A stretch of DNA of 64,000 nucleotides from Paraclostridium bifermentans (GCF_019916025.1 NZ_CP079737.1:2852001-2916000); one strand, 5' to 3'; shown: positions 10,227 to 17,899, counted from the stretch's first letter. A program made the numbers and translations. Notes: generated from the letters alone by a model not told the origin.

Positions 10227-10322
10227 AAAACTATTGATTTTTCTGTCGAATCTTGGTATTATGTATACATGGTTATCCCCCTGATAACCTTAATTAAAAT
10301 CTCTATTCCCAATACCCCTTTT
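10227..10322 (+). repeat. Direct repeat copy 1 (96 bp; promoter plus 5' half of sRNA 1)
   Basis: This 96-bp block recurs at 10426-10521, 199 bp downstream, with a single substitution (10263 versus 10462). It contains a complete sigma-A-type promoter, a C-loop hairpin and a C-rich linker. The sequences after the block diverge. Confidence 0.95.
10234..10262 (+). promoter_or_regulatory. Promoter of sRNA 1
   Basis: TTGATT (10234-10239), 17-nt spacer, TATTAT (10257-10262). Start of transcription is expected near 10269. Confidence 0.75.
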
Positions 10323-10383
10323 AAATGGATGTATACATTCATTTAAATCCTACTTCTTAACGGAAAAGAAGTAGGTTTTTTTT
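10269..10383 (+). ncRNA. Putative C-rich small RNA 1
   Basis: A transcript of about 115 nt with no plausible ORF. Hairpin 1 (10271-10277 with 10283-10289, GGTTATC/GATAACC) exposes a CCCCT loop. A linker carries TTCCC and ACCCC. Hairpin 2 (10320-10333 with 10334-10347) is a near-palindrome. The terminator hairpin CCTACTTCTT/AAGAAGTAGG has the loop AACGGAA and is followed by eight T. The C tracts are complementary to AGGGGG-type ribosome sites, as in RsaE, FsrA or LhrC-type regulators. It is not recognised as a named family. Confidence 0.7.
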
Positions 10384-10425
10384 ATGTTTAAAATCAATTT
10401 TCAATTTTAATTAAATATATTTTCA

Positions 10426-10521
10426 AAAACTATTGATTTTTCTGTCGAATCTTGGTATTATATATACATGGTTATCCCCCTGATAACCTTAATTAAAATC
10501 TCTATTCCCAATACCCCTTTT
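10426..10521 (+). repeat. Direct repeat copy 2 (96 bp; promoter plus 5' half of sRNA 2)
   Basis: 95 of 96 positions are identical to 10227-10322. The single difference lies just after the -10 box, outside the predicted RNA. Confidence 0.95.
10433..10461 (+). promoter_or_regulatory. Promoter of sRNA 2
   Basis: TTGATT (10433-10438), 17-nt spacer, TATTAT (10456-10461), identical to the sRNA 1 promoter. Confidence 0.75.
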
Positions 10522-10605
10522 GAACGGATAGACTTTATATCCAATGTTAAACTGACAACGGAAGTTAGTTTAACGTAAAAAGAGCTTCCCCAAGCTCTTT
10601 TTTTT
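10468..10605 (+). ncRNA. Putative C-rich small RNA 2 (tandem paralogue of sRNA 1)
   Basis: About 138 nt. The first half equals sRNA 1, including the CCCCT-loop hairpin (10470-10488). The second half has different sequence but similar architecture: a small GGATA/TATCC hairpin (10526-10542), then an 11-bp hairpin (10546-10556 with 10564-10574, one G-U) carrying the same AACGGAA loop as sRNA 1. A separate terminator AGAGCTT/AAGCTCT follows, with a CCCC loop (10581-10598) and a T run. Keeping the loop while exchanging the stem sequence is what a conserved RNA structure would do. Confidence 0.7.
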
Positions 10606-10636
10606 ATGCTCAATTCTATATTTATCTCGCTTTTTT

Positions 10637-10645
10637 TGGTATAAT
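10637..10645 (+). promoter_or_regulatory. Extended -10 promoter of the asparaginase gene
   Basis: TGGTATAAT lies 32 bases after the sRNA 2 terminator and about 40 bases before the ATG. It indicates that asparaginase is transcribed independently of the sRNAs. Confidence 0.6.
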
Positions 10646-10686
10646 TTAATGTATATATATAATAAAAATTTTAGGGGGTCGATACT

Positions 10687-11682
10687 ATGCAAAACAAGAA
10701 AAAAGTAGCTATAGTATTTACAGGTGGAACTATTTCCATGACTGTAGATGAAAAAATAGGCGCTGCTATACCATCTCTATCTGGGGAGCAAATAATGTCT
10801 ATGGTAACTAACATAGATAAAGTTGCTGATATAGAGATATACAACTTCGATGAGATTCCAGGACCTCATATGACACCTGAGAAAATGCTTAGTTTAAGAA
10901 ATTATATAAACGATATAATTTCAAAAGACGAATTTTCTGGTGTTGTTGTTACTCATGGTACAGATAGTTTAGAAGAAACTGCCTATTTCCTAGATTTAAC
11001 ATTAGATACACCTAAACCAGTTATAGTTACAGGTGCAATGAGAAGTAGTGATGAACTTGGATATGATGGTCCAAGCAATCTTGCTGCAGCTGTTTGTACT
11101 GCTATTTCTGATGAAGCTTATAATAAAGGTGTTTTAGTTGTTCTAAGTAATGAAGTTTTATTAGCATCTGAAGCTACTAAGACTAACACACTTACATTAA
11201 ATACTTTTAAATCTTTAACTTGTGGTCCTTTAGGAATAATTGACTGTGATAAACTTGTATTATCTAGAGATATAGTTGATAGACAAACAATCTTAGTAGA
11301 TAAAGTTGAGTCTGATGTTGCTCTTATAAAATCAGGTGTTGGCATGGATGATTCTTTTATAAAGTTTGCAGCTGATAAAGGATGTAAAGGTATAGTTATA
11401 GAAGCTATGGGTAGAGGAAATATACCTCCAGAAATGTTAAAAGGTGTAGAATATGCTAGAAGCAAAGATATACCTGTTGTTATAGCATCTAGATGCCATT
11501 CTGGTAGAGTTTTTGATAGCTATGGATATTTAGGTTCTGGTAGGGATTTAAGAAATCTAGGATGTATATTTGCTGGTGATTTACCTGGGCAAAAGGCTAG
11601 AATAAAGCTTATAGTTGCTTTAGGAAAAACAAATAATCTAAATGAATTAAAAGATATGTTTGAAGAAGGAATATACTATTAA
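10687..11682 (+). CDS. L-asparaginase
   Basis: 331 residues, asparaginase/glutaminase family; hydrolyses L-asparagine to aspartate and ammonia. The two catalytic threonine segments are present: FTGGTISM near residue 13 and VVTHGTDSLEETAY near residue 90. The conserved TGAMRSS and GYDGPSNLAAA segments follow. There is no signal peptide, so a cytoplasmic type I-like enzyme is likely. The start follows AGGGGG (10673-10678). It is monocistronic with its own promoter and a strong bidirectional terminator. Confidence 0.92.
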   Translation: MQNKKKVAIVFTGGTISMTVDEKIGAAIPSLSGEQIMSMVTNIDKVADIEIYNFDEIPGPHMTPEKMLSLRNYINDIISKDEFSGVVVTHGTDSLEETAYFLDLTLDTPKPVIVTGAMRSSDELGYDGPSNLAAAVCTAISDEAYNKGVLVVLSNEVLLASEATKTNTLTLNTFKSLTCGPLGIIDCDKLVLSRDIVDRQTILVDKVESDVALIKSGVGMDDSFIKFAADKGCKGIVIEAMGRGNIPPEMLKGVEYARSKDIPVVIASRCHSGRVFDSYGYLGSGRDLRNLGCIFAGDLPGQKARIKLIVALGKTNNLNELKDMFEEGIYY

Positions 11683-11691
11683 ATAAATAAT

Positions 11692-11723
11692 AAAAAAGGT
11701 TATTCATATGAATAACCTTTTTT
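11692..11723. terminator. Bidirectional terminator (perfect palindrome)
   Basis: A 32-bp perfect palindrome centred on CATATG, starting with six A and ending with six or more T, serves both asparaginase and the convergent helicase gene. Confidence 0.92.
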
Positions 11724-11725
11724 TA

Positions 11726-13771
11726 TTATTTTCTCTCTATAATTCCATTTTTTAGGCATATTGAGTAATCTAAGTCTTTCACCCCAACCTTAAATTTAAC
11801 CTCTATCATTTTGCCATCTTTCCCTATTACATTTCCTTCTCCAAATTTACTATGTAAAATCTTATCCCCAATTTTGATTGCATTTATATCTTCTTTTGTT
11901 GGCGACTTTATATTATCAATAAACCTTGAGGCAAAAACTTTTTTACCATATTTCATTTTTGGTGAGCTTATATGTAGTTCATCTTGAGCTCTAGTTATTC
12001 CTACATAAAACAATCTTCTTTCTTCCTCTATAGCTGATTTTCGTTTTTCTTCATCTTCTATATCATAAGATTTTTCATGAGGTATAGTTCCTTCATTTAC
12101 GCCTATTATATATACATATGGGAATTCTAAGCCCTTTGCACTATGCATAGTCGTAAATATTACTCCCTCTGAGTTTTTGTTATTTCTATTTTCAACTATC
12201 TCAGATTTAACCTTTTCTATATGCTCTAAGTATTCATTTATAGTTTTAAAGTTGCTTGAAGAACTTTCTAGTTCATTTAAAATTTCTATTAACCCATTTG
12301 GTTTAATCTTCCTATTACTACAATAATCTAATACATATCTATCATAATCTAAACTAGTACGTATATATGAAATTGCATTCTTAGGAGATAATGTCTTTAA
12401 ATAGCTTAAATCTATTTCTAAATCATTTAATGTCTTTACTTGTTTTGGATGTAATCCACCCTTATTTATTAATGCACCTATGAAGTCTCTATCCTCACTT
12501 GCAAGCTTTATACTATCTTTAGATATATATCTAAATGGTTTATTAATAATTCTTATCCAATCTTCACTCAATGTTGTATCTATCCCTAATCTTAAATACG
12601 CTAATAAATCTTTCGCAACCCAATGGTCATATATAGTTACAATTGAGTCTCTAACAACAAATGGTATATGCATATCCATAAATACATCAACTAGTGCTCT
12701 AGACTGTATATTTGTTCTATATATAACTGCAAAGTCATCATAGTTAACACAATTATCTTCACATTTGCTAATTATATCTCTAGCTATAAATTTTGCTTCT
12801 TCTTCTGAGTCTTCAGTTTTTATATAATTTACACTTCCTTTTTCTTCTCTATCACACTTAATTACTTTTTCGTATCTATTTTCATTAAATTGAATAAGCT
12901 TATTTGCAGTATCTGTTATACCTTGTTTTGATCTATAATTTATATCAAGAACATATTTCTTACTATTTTCAAAGTATCTTTCAAACTCTAATAAAAAGTC
13001 TGGTCTCGATCCTCTAAATCCATATATACTTTGATCTTCATCACCTACAACAAATATATTGTTGTTTGGACTTGCTATTAACTTTATAACTTCAAATTGC
13101 ACTTTATTTATATCTTGGAATTCATCCACTAAAATATATCTATACGCATTTCTGACTCTTTCTAACACTCTTTTATTATTTTTTAATAAGTGATAAGTCT
13201 TTATAAGCATATCATCAAAATCTATCTTTTTAATACTTTCCTTATAATCCTCGTACATATTATAAGCTTTTATAAATTCATCCTTTGAAAGTATTTCTGG
13301 ATCAAAATCTAATTTATCCATTAACTCGTTTTTGACATAAGAAATTTCATTTATAACATTTAAGATTGTATCATCATCTTCTGCATTTTCTATATTTAAA
13401 TTTTTTAAGATTCCTCTTATAGCAAATTTTTTATTCTTTTCATCTAATATACAATCCAGCTCGTACTTTTCAAAGAATCTAAGTATTCTAAAGAAAACTG
13501 AATGAAATGTACCATAACTAACTTTATTTAATCTAACATCATGACTTAAGCTTAGCGCTCTATTTTTCATTTCTGTTGATGAAGCTTTTGTAAAACTAAT
13601 AGCTAAAATATTTTTAGGATTTATATTATTATTTAAAACCATATTAACTATTCTATACGTTATAACTCTTGTCTTACCTGAACCTGGACCAGCTAAAACC
13701 ATACAAGGTCCATCTATATGCATTACTGCGTTTTTTTGATTACTATTTAATCCATTTATATCTATCATCAT
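11726..13771 (-). CDS. UvrD/Rep/PcrA-family superfamily 1 DNA helicase
   Basis: 681 residues, ATP-dependent 3'-5' DNA helicase. Walker A is LAGPGSGKTRV, Walker B region is YILVDEFQDIN, motif III is VGDEDQSIYGFRG, motif V is TMHSAKGLEF and motif VI is RRLFYVGITRA. A short C-terminal Tudor-like tail (IKIGDKILHSKFGEGNV) resembles that of PcrA, which binds RNA polymerase. It is shorter than typical PcrA (about 720-750 residues), so it may be a paralogue rather than the main PcrA. Two adjacent ATG codons (13771, 13768) follow AAGGTG; either may be used. Repair or transcription-coupled functions are family inference. Confidence 0.9.
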   Translation of the reverse strand: MMIDINGLNSNQKNAVMHIDGPCMVLAGPGSGKTRVITYRIVNMVLNNNINPKNILAISFTKASSTEMKNRALSLSHDVRLNKVSYGTFHSVFFRILRFFEKYELDCILDEKNKKFAIRGILKNLNIENAEDDDTILNVINEISYVKNELMDKLDFDPEILSKDEFIKAYNMYEDYKESIKKIDFDDMLIKTYHLLKNNKRVLERVRNAYRYILVDEFQDINKVQFEVIKLIASPNNNIFVVGDEDQSIYGFRGSRPDFLLEFERYFENSKKYVLDINYRSKQGITDTANKLIQFNENRYEKVIKCDREEKGSVNYIKTEDSEEEAKFIARDIISKCEDNCVNYDDFAVIYRTNIQSRALVDVFMDMHIPFVVRDSIVTIYDHWVAKDLLAYLRLGIDTTLSEDWIRIINKPFRYISKDSIKLASEDRDFIGALINKGGLHPKQVKTLNDLEIDLSYLKTLSPKNAISYIRTSLDYDRYVLDYCSNRKIKPNGLIEILNELESSSSNFKTINEYLEHIEKVKSEIVENRNNKNSEGVIFTTMHSAKGLEFPYVYIIGVNEGTIPHEKSYDIEDEEKRKSAIEEERRLFYVGITRAQDELHISSPKMKYGKKVFASRFIDNIKSPTKEDINAIKIGDKILHSKFGEGNVIGKDGKMIEVKFKVGVKDLDYSICLKNGIIERK

Positions 13772-13845
13772 TTATCACCTTGAACTATCTTTATATTATT
13801 TTATAATTAATATTATATACTATATTCACAAAAAGGAGTAAACCT

Positions 13846-14751
13846 ATGGAAGTTATTACTAAGACTATAGATAATTTAATTGATATACCAAAAAATCATT
13901 TCGTATTCGATATAGAAACCACAGGACTTAGTCCTAAATACTGTAAAGTAATATTAATAGGGGTTTTATACAATTTAAATAACAAAACTATAATTAAACA
14001 ATATTTTGCTGAATCTGAAGAAGAAGAAAAAGATTTACTTTTAAAATTTATTAATGATATAAAAACTTTTGATCATCACATAACATTTAATGGAGTATCT
14101 TTTGATATCCCTTTTTTAAACTCAAGATTTAATTCTAATGATATTGATTTTTCCATAGATAAATGTGATGATATTGATATTTTAAGAATTGTAAAACCAT
14201 TTAAAGAAAAACTATCTTTATCTGATTGTAAACTAAAAACAATAGAAAAATACATGGGCATACAACGAGAAGATACTATATGTGGAAAAGAAAGTGTTGA
14301 GTTATATAAAAATTTTGTAATTAGTAAAGATGTTAGTTTAAAAGAAAAAATACTATTACATAATTACGAAGATATTTATTACTTAGGAAAAATATATAAC
14401 ATAAAAAACATAATAGATGAAAATTTGGATTACATAGATATAAATATAAACAATTTAAATTATAAAGTTCTTTTGAGTAAATATAAAATTACAAAGTCTG
14501 TTTTGCATTTAGATTTTATATCTAGAAAAAAATTTGAACTTCCATTAAATATATTTAGAGATACTTATACTATTTCTACGAAAGAAAATATATTGAACAT
14601 ATTTATAAATCTTAATAAGGGCATCGATAGCAATGGAAATACAATATTTTTTTATAAATTAGGGTCTATAATTCCCATAAAGTTTAATAATGATTTTATA
14701 GTCGACAATATTAACGCCTTATCTAAATTTTTAATTTCTAAAGAATTATAA
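13846..14751 (+). CDS. RNase H-like (DEDD) exonuclease, YprB family
   Basis: 301 residues. The exonuclease motifs are visible: FDIETTG (Exo I, Asp and Glu), FNGVSFDIPFL (Exo II, Asp) and HNYEDIYYLGKIY (Exo III region). This is the YprB-type ribonuclease-H-like domain, usually annotated as a metal-dependent 3'-5' exonuclease. The C-terminal 100 residues show no recognisable domain. The gene is divergent from the helicase gene, with 74 bases between them, which may hint at a shared DNA-repair role. The natural substrate is unknown. Confidence 0.78.
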   Translation: MEVITKTIDNLIDIPKNHFVFDIETTGLSPKYCKVILIGVLYNLNNKTIIKQYFAESEEEEKDLLLKFINDIKTFDHHITFNGVSFDIPFLNSRFNSNDIDFSIDKCDDIDILRIVKPFKEKLSLSDCKLKTIEKYMGIQREDTICGKESVELYKNFVISKDVSLKEKILLHNYEDIYYLGKIYNIKNIIDENLDYIDININNLNYKVLLSKYKITKSVLHLDFISRKKFELPLNIFRDTYTISTKENILNIFINLNKGIDSNGNTIFFYKLGSIIPIKFNNDFIVDNINALSKFLISKEL

Positions 14752-14774
14752 ATATCATCTTTGTTGGTAAAAAA

Positions 14775-14802
14775 AAGAACTGTTGAAATATCAACAGTTC
14801 TT
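14775..14802 (-). terminator. Terminator of the tRNA-Ser gene
   Basis: A 12-bp perfect stem (AAGAACTGTTGA with its complement) and 4-nt loop, followed on the minus strand by six T. Confidence 0.88.
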
Positions 14803-14804
14803 AC

Positions 14805-14896
14805 TGGCGGAGAAGGAGGGATTCGAACCCTCGCACCGGTTAACCCAGCCTAATCCCTTAGCAGGGGATCCTCTTGAGCCACTTGAGTACTTCTCC
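14805..14896 (-). tRNA. tRNA-Ser (anticodon GCU)
   Basis: A 92-nt class II tRNA with encoded CCA. The acceptor stem is GGAGAAG/CTTCTCC with discriminator G. The T-arm contains GGTTCGAATCC, a long variable arm is present, and the anticodon loop reads CTGCTAA, decoding AGC/AGU. It is a single gene with its own terminator. Confidence 0.95.
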
Positions 14897-14980
14897 GTAT
14901 TCATTTTTACTATACTATGATTATATAAGGTTTTTTTTTTGATGTCAACGTTTTTTACAAATTTTTTTGATTTGATATAA

Positions 14981-15005
14981 AAATAAGGAGATTAACTCCT
15001 TATTT
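14981..15005 (-). terminator. Terminator of the cooT operon
   Basis: A 10-bp stem AAATAAGGAG/CTCCTTATTT with a 5-nt loop, four bases past the stop of the histidine-rich gene, followed by T-rich sequence on the minus strand. Confidence 0.75.
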
Positions 15006-15008
15006 TGC

Positions 15009-15296
15009 TTACATATTCTTTTTAGCTTCTAATAGCATTTCATTTGATTTTTTTAAGTAATCAATTGCTTGTTCAATATTTTTAGCAGTTTCTTCTTTTC
15101 CCATTTCTCTAGCTTTTTCTGCCCACTCTCTAAATCCTTCTTCATGAGATTCATTGTGATTTACCCAATGAACAAGAAGTATGTTAAGAGTTTTTTCATC
15201 TTTATTTTCAGCTACAGCTGCACCTGAATGTTCTATATGCTCATGATCATGGTCGTGACCATGGTGGTTTCTTACACTAGTTTTATTAAATAGCAT
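15009..15296 (-). CDS. Small histidine-rich protein, probably metal binding
   Basis: 95 residues of unknown function. Residues 11-23 hold seven histidines (HHGHDHDHEHIEH), a pattern used by nickel and zinc chaperones such as HypB or UreE tails. The rest is a compact alpha-helical region beginning LLVHWVNHNESHEEGFREW, followed by an amphipathic lysine-rich helix. I recall similar short clostridial proteins of the DUF8180 type but cannot verify this. It is the third gene after cooT and the DUF3842 gene, 12 bases apart, with ribosome site AAGGGGGAT. Context suggests nickel storage or delivery for CooS/AcsB. That is inference. Confidence 0.75.
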   Translation of the reverse strand: MLFNKTSVRNHHGHDHDHEHIEHSGAAVAENKDEKTLNILLVHWVNHNESHEEGFREWAEKAREMGKEETAKNIEQAIDYLKKSNEMLLEAKKNM

Positions 15297-15308
15297 TTAT
15301 AATCCCCC

Positions 15309-15725
15309 TTATTTTATATTAAATTCTTTTTTTATCACTTTCACTGCATCCTTTATCAACAGTGATAATGGTTTTCCTTCTAATCCCACCATTTCTACAT
15401 CTTCTGGCATTATAGGAAGTAATATTTTTAAAGCTTCACTATCTGATATCGCTTCACTAATTCTAGCGGTTACTTCACCCATCATTGCATTTGGTATAAC
15501 TGCAGATACTGGCGCAACTACTATACTAGCTTTTTTTGTTGAAACTATTATAGCGTTCTCTCCTGTAGCACCTTTATTAGCGTGTGCTTTCATCATTGAA
15601 CTTGTTGCTATTGAGTTTGTCCCTAGTGCGTATATTTCTATGTACGATGGAAGTTCATCTCTAAGAGCTGACACAACTTGAGCTCCTATTCCGCCTCCCA
15701 TTCCATCTATAACTGCTATTATCAT
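15309..15725 (-). CDS. DUF3842-family protein
   Basis: 138 residues. The N terminus IAVIDGMGGGIGAQVV is a glycine-rich loop following a beta strand, like a Rossmann nucleotide-binding turn. An alternating beta/alpha pattern with small residues follows (IVVAPVSAVIPNAMMGEVT). It resembles the uncharacterised DUF3842 family. No catalytic motif is recognised. It lies between cooT and a histidine-rich gene, downstream of the CODH/ACS cluster, and has ribosome site GAGGGGAAG. A link with nickel insertion or corrinoid chemistry is plausible from position only. Confidence 0.75.
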   Translation of the reverse strand: MIIAVIDGMGGGIGAQVVSALRDELPSYIEIYALGTNSIATSSMMKAHANKGATGENAIIVSTKKASIVVAPVSAVIPNAMMGEVTARISEAISDSEALKILLPIMPEDVEMVGLEGKPLSLLIKDAVKVIKKEFNIK

Positions 15726-15770
15726 ATTTTCTTCCCCTCAATTACATTTTTATGTAAATTAAAATTTGAT

Positions 15771-15962
15771 TTATACTGATTCTTTGATTATTATTTTATG
15801 ATCCATAAGTCTTATTTCTTTTATTTCCCCATCGATTATTTTTTGCTCTCCTAGTAAATCTGTTAAATATACTTTTCCTTCGTATGGGTCTACACTAACC
15901 ACATTATCCATTACTCTTTCAAGATTGTTGTTTTTTAACACATAAGCTGCTGATTCACACAT
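15771..15962 (-). CDS. cooT: CooT-family nickel-binding protein
   Basis: 63 residues, nearly all beta strand. It begins Met-Cys, and Cys2 is the nickel ligand in the Rhodospirillum rubrum CooT dimer. The body has the CooT pattern NVVSVDPYEGKVYLTDLLGE with a short following strand pair. CooT is an accessory protein for nickel insertion into CO dehydrogenase. Here it heads a three-gene unit downstream of acsV-lipM, with ribosome site AAGGGGGAT. A promoter and a terminator-like hairpin precede it, suggesting regulated read-through. Some CooT relatives sit away from CODH genes, so the exact client is not certain. Confidence 0.82.
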   Translation of the reverse strand: MCESAAYVLKNNNLERVMDNVVSVDPYEGKVYLTDLLGEQKIIDGEIKEIRLMDHKIIIKESV

Positions 15963-16001
15963 AACATAATCCCCCTTAGTATATTAATTTTATACTCAAT
16001 C

Positions 16002-16047
16002 AAAAAAAGATTCCTCCAAGGTATTTCAAAACCCTTAAAGAAATCTT
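16002..16047 (-). promoter_or_regulatory. Terminator or attenuator in the cooT leader
   Basis: A 15-bp stem (16033-16047 with 16007-16021, three G-U pairs), 11-nt loop and seven T on the minus strand. It lies downstream of the predicted cooT promoter and 40 bases before cooT. A competing 6-bp hairpin (16051-16056 with 16040-16045) would block its 5' arm. It could also simply end the lipM transcript. Confidence 0.7.
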
Positions 16048-16076
16048 CATGATTTCAAATAACTTTGTATATTTTG

Positions 16077-16106
16077 AGTATAACACCAAATTTTGGTTAA
16101 AGTCAA
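16077..16106 (-). promoter_or_regulatory. Putative cooT operon promoter with palindromic spacer
   Basis: On the minus strand TTGACT, 18-nt spacer, TATACT. The spacer contains the 13-nt palindrome ACCAAAATTTGGT. It sits just past the lipM stop and upstream of the hairpin at 16002-16047. Confidence 0.6.
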
Positions 16107-16124
16107 TTCCTTTACTTATATAAA

Positions 16125-16940
16125 TTATCTTTTATTTGTATACTCATCTGAAGCGTATTTACTATATAAACGCTTGGCTAAATCTAATTCATACTCCGTT
16201 AGCTCTCCTTCTTCGAACTCAACGTTAAAAGTCTTTGCCATTCCTCTTACAATGGATTTTTCGAGACTGTTTATATCTATTTTTCTTCTTATTTCATTTT
16301 CAATACCACTTGCCTTACTTAACGTAAATTTCTTTGCTCTTTCTTTTATTTCTGGAGATTTTGTTTTTATAATTTCATACAAATCATCTATATTGAAATC
16401 CAATACAATAGACCCGTGTTGTAATATAACTCCATCGTGTCTATGTTGTGCGCTTCCTACAACTTTTTTATCATTTATAGTTATTTCATATGAAGCATGA
16501 GCATTAAAACACGCAGCTGAAAGCTTCTCTCTACTGATTCTTTCTCCCTTGCTTAAATTATCAACATCTATACCTTCAAGCTTTAGACCATTTGCTATTC
16601 CTTCACTTATAAACTTATATGAACTATTTATACTCTTATCCATCAGTTCATTGTCTTCTCCTACAATTATAGAATAAGTTAACTCATTTTGATGTAATAC
16701 AGCTCTTCCACCTGTAGCTCTTCTTACACAGTCTATATTTAATTTTTTGCATTTTTCTATATCTACTTCACTTTCAAGCTTTTGAAAATATCCTATAGTT
16801 AAACAACTAGGATTCCAAGAATAAAATCTTAGTGTAGGCTTACATTTTCCTTCTTTATATGAAATAGTAATAGCTTCGTCTATAGCCATATTCATTGCGC
16901 CATCATAAGTTTTGTTTTTTATTACTCTCCACTTTTGCAT
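16125..16940 (-). CDS. lipM: Octanoyltransferase LipM / lipoate-protein ligase-like protein
   Basis: 271 residues, biotin/lipoate ligase fold. RRATGGRAVLHQNELTYS (about 73-90) is the acyl-binding RRxxGG segment, and KKVVGSAQHRHDGVILQHGS holds the conserved lysine (Lys159). AACFNAHASYE places a cysteine at 144 where Bacillus LipM has its acyl-enzyme cysteine. That favours octanoyl-ACP:GcvH transfer over ATP-dependent lipoate ligation. The start overlaps the preceding radical-SAM gene by 19 bases, so translation is coupled. With GcvH encoded 4 kb upstream, it most likely octanoylates that carrier. Lipoate ligase activity is the main alternative. Confidence 0.82.
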   Translation of the reverse strand: MQKWRVIKNKTYDGAMNMAIDEAITISYKEGKCKPTLRFYSWNPSCLTIGYFQKLESEVDIEKCKKLNIDCVRRATGGRAVLHQNELTYSIIVGEDNELMDKSINSSYKFISEGIANGLKLEGIDVDNLSKGERISREKLSAACFNAHASYEITINDKKVVGSAQHRHDGVILQHGSIVLDFNIDDLYEIIKTKSPEIKERAKKFTLSKASGIENEIRRKIDINSLEKSIVRGMAKTFNVEFEEGELTEYELDLAKRLYSKYASDEYTNKR

Positions 16941-17899
16941 AATTTTGATTCCCCTATATCTAAGTTAATTTCTTTAATTGCTAGTTTAATTTCTTCTTTG
17001 CTTAATTTTCTTGAATAATTATATATTGTATGTCCTGGTCTCTCATTATAATATGGTCTATTACAATTCTTACATCCTTTTATTTCAAATGGCTTTCCTT
17101 TTAATATATCCATCTTTATATATTCATCCATTTCTATCTCTTCTAGATACCCATCTAATCCAAATTTAAAGTAATCTCCATTATATCCTTTATCCATCAT
17201 ATACGTCATAAGTTGAACTCTTCTATAACTCTCTATACTAGGTTGTCTTACATCTTCCATTTTAGTTCCCTTTACAGGTGTAAATGCAAATAAACTAATT
17301 GTTATATTGTAACCTTTCAGAGTTTTATATAAATCATATATATCTTTGTGGCTCTCCCCTAATCCTACAATTATATGTGTACTAATTCTATTTGGATATA
17401 TAAGTCCTGCTTCTTTTATAAACTCTATTTTTTTATCAAAGTTAGTTCCTTTTATCTTCTCATACAATTCCTTATTTGCAGCATCTATAGCTATACCTAT
17501 TTTTTCAACTCCTAGTTCAAAGAACTTTTCAATTTCATCCATATCTTCTAACTTAGCTGATAAGGATATAGGTATATTTAAATTAGCATTAACATATTTG
17601 ATAAATTTACTTACTTCATTAAGAGATTCTTCACTATCCATGGATTGTAAGCATATTCTTTTTATATTTTCTCCTTCATAGTTTTTAAAAGCATCTAAAA
17701 TTTCTTCTTTTGTATATTCTGGCCATAAAACCCTAGACAGCTTATCTTTTCTACTATTACTTTCAATGGACTGTGAACAAAATGAACATCGATTATTGCA
17801 TTGATTTCCTATCATTATATAAGCAGTAGTAGGAGGTATGTCGCTTTGGCCTCTTTTTATACCAAGTTCTATTGCAGTTCCAATAGACAATCTAATCAT
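16922..17899 (-). CDS. Radical SAM protein, probable LipS1/LipS2-type lipoyl synthase component
   Basis: 325 residues. The SAM cluster motif is Cys34-X3-Cys38-X2-Cys41 (GNQCNNRCSFCSQS). The TIM-barrel continues with HIIVGLGES, typical of the biotin-synthase/Elp3-like group. Extra cysteines near the C terminus (GCKNCN and LCKSGE) could ligate an auxiliary Fe-S cluster that donates sulfur. The ATG at 17899 overlaps the stop of the previous gene in an ATGA arrangement, and AAGGAG lies 11 bases upstream. The pairing with a second radical-SAM gene and lipM, next to gcvH, matches the two-enzyme lipoyl synthase described in archaea and some bacteria. Which partner is LipS1 and which LipS2 was not decided. 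Confidence 0.75.
   Translation of the reverse strand: MIRLSIGTAIELGIKRGQSDIPPTTAYIMIGNQCNNRCSFCSQSIESNSRKDKLSRVLWPEYTKEEILDAFKNYEGENIKRICLQSMDSEESLNEVSKFIKYVNANLNIPISLSAKLEDMDEIEKFFELGVEKIGIAIDAANKELYEKIKGTNFDKKIEFIKEAGLIYPNRISTHIIVGLGESHKDIYDLYKTLKGYNITISLFAFTPVKGTKMEDVRQPSIESYRRVQLMTYMMDKGYNGDYFKFGLDGYLEEIEMDEYIKMDILKGKPFEIKGCKNCNRPYYNERPGHTIYNYSRKLSKEEIKLAIKEINLDIGESKLCKSGE

Noticed and set aside
10019-10237. 72-codon open frame on the plus strand upstream of the sRNAs
   Set aside because: Almost only Leu, Phe, Tyr and Ile from AT-rich sequence, no ribosome site, and it overlaps the desulfurase promoter and the start of the sRNA repeat.
10227-10521. CRISPR array or tandem riboswitch
   Set aside because: Only two units, with 96-bp repeats and promoters inside each. 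The asparaginase gene has its own promoter after the second terminator, so a leader role is unlikely.
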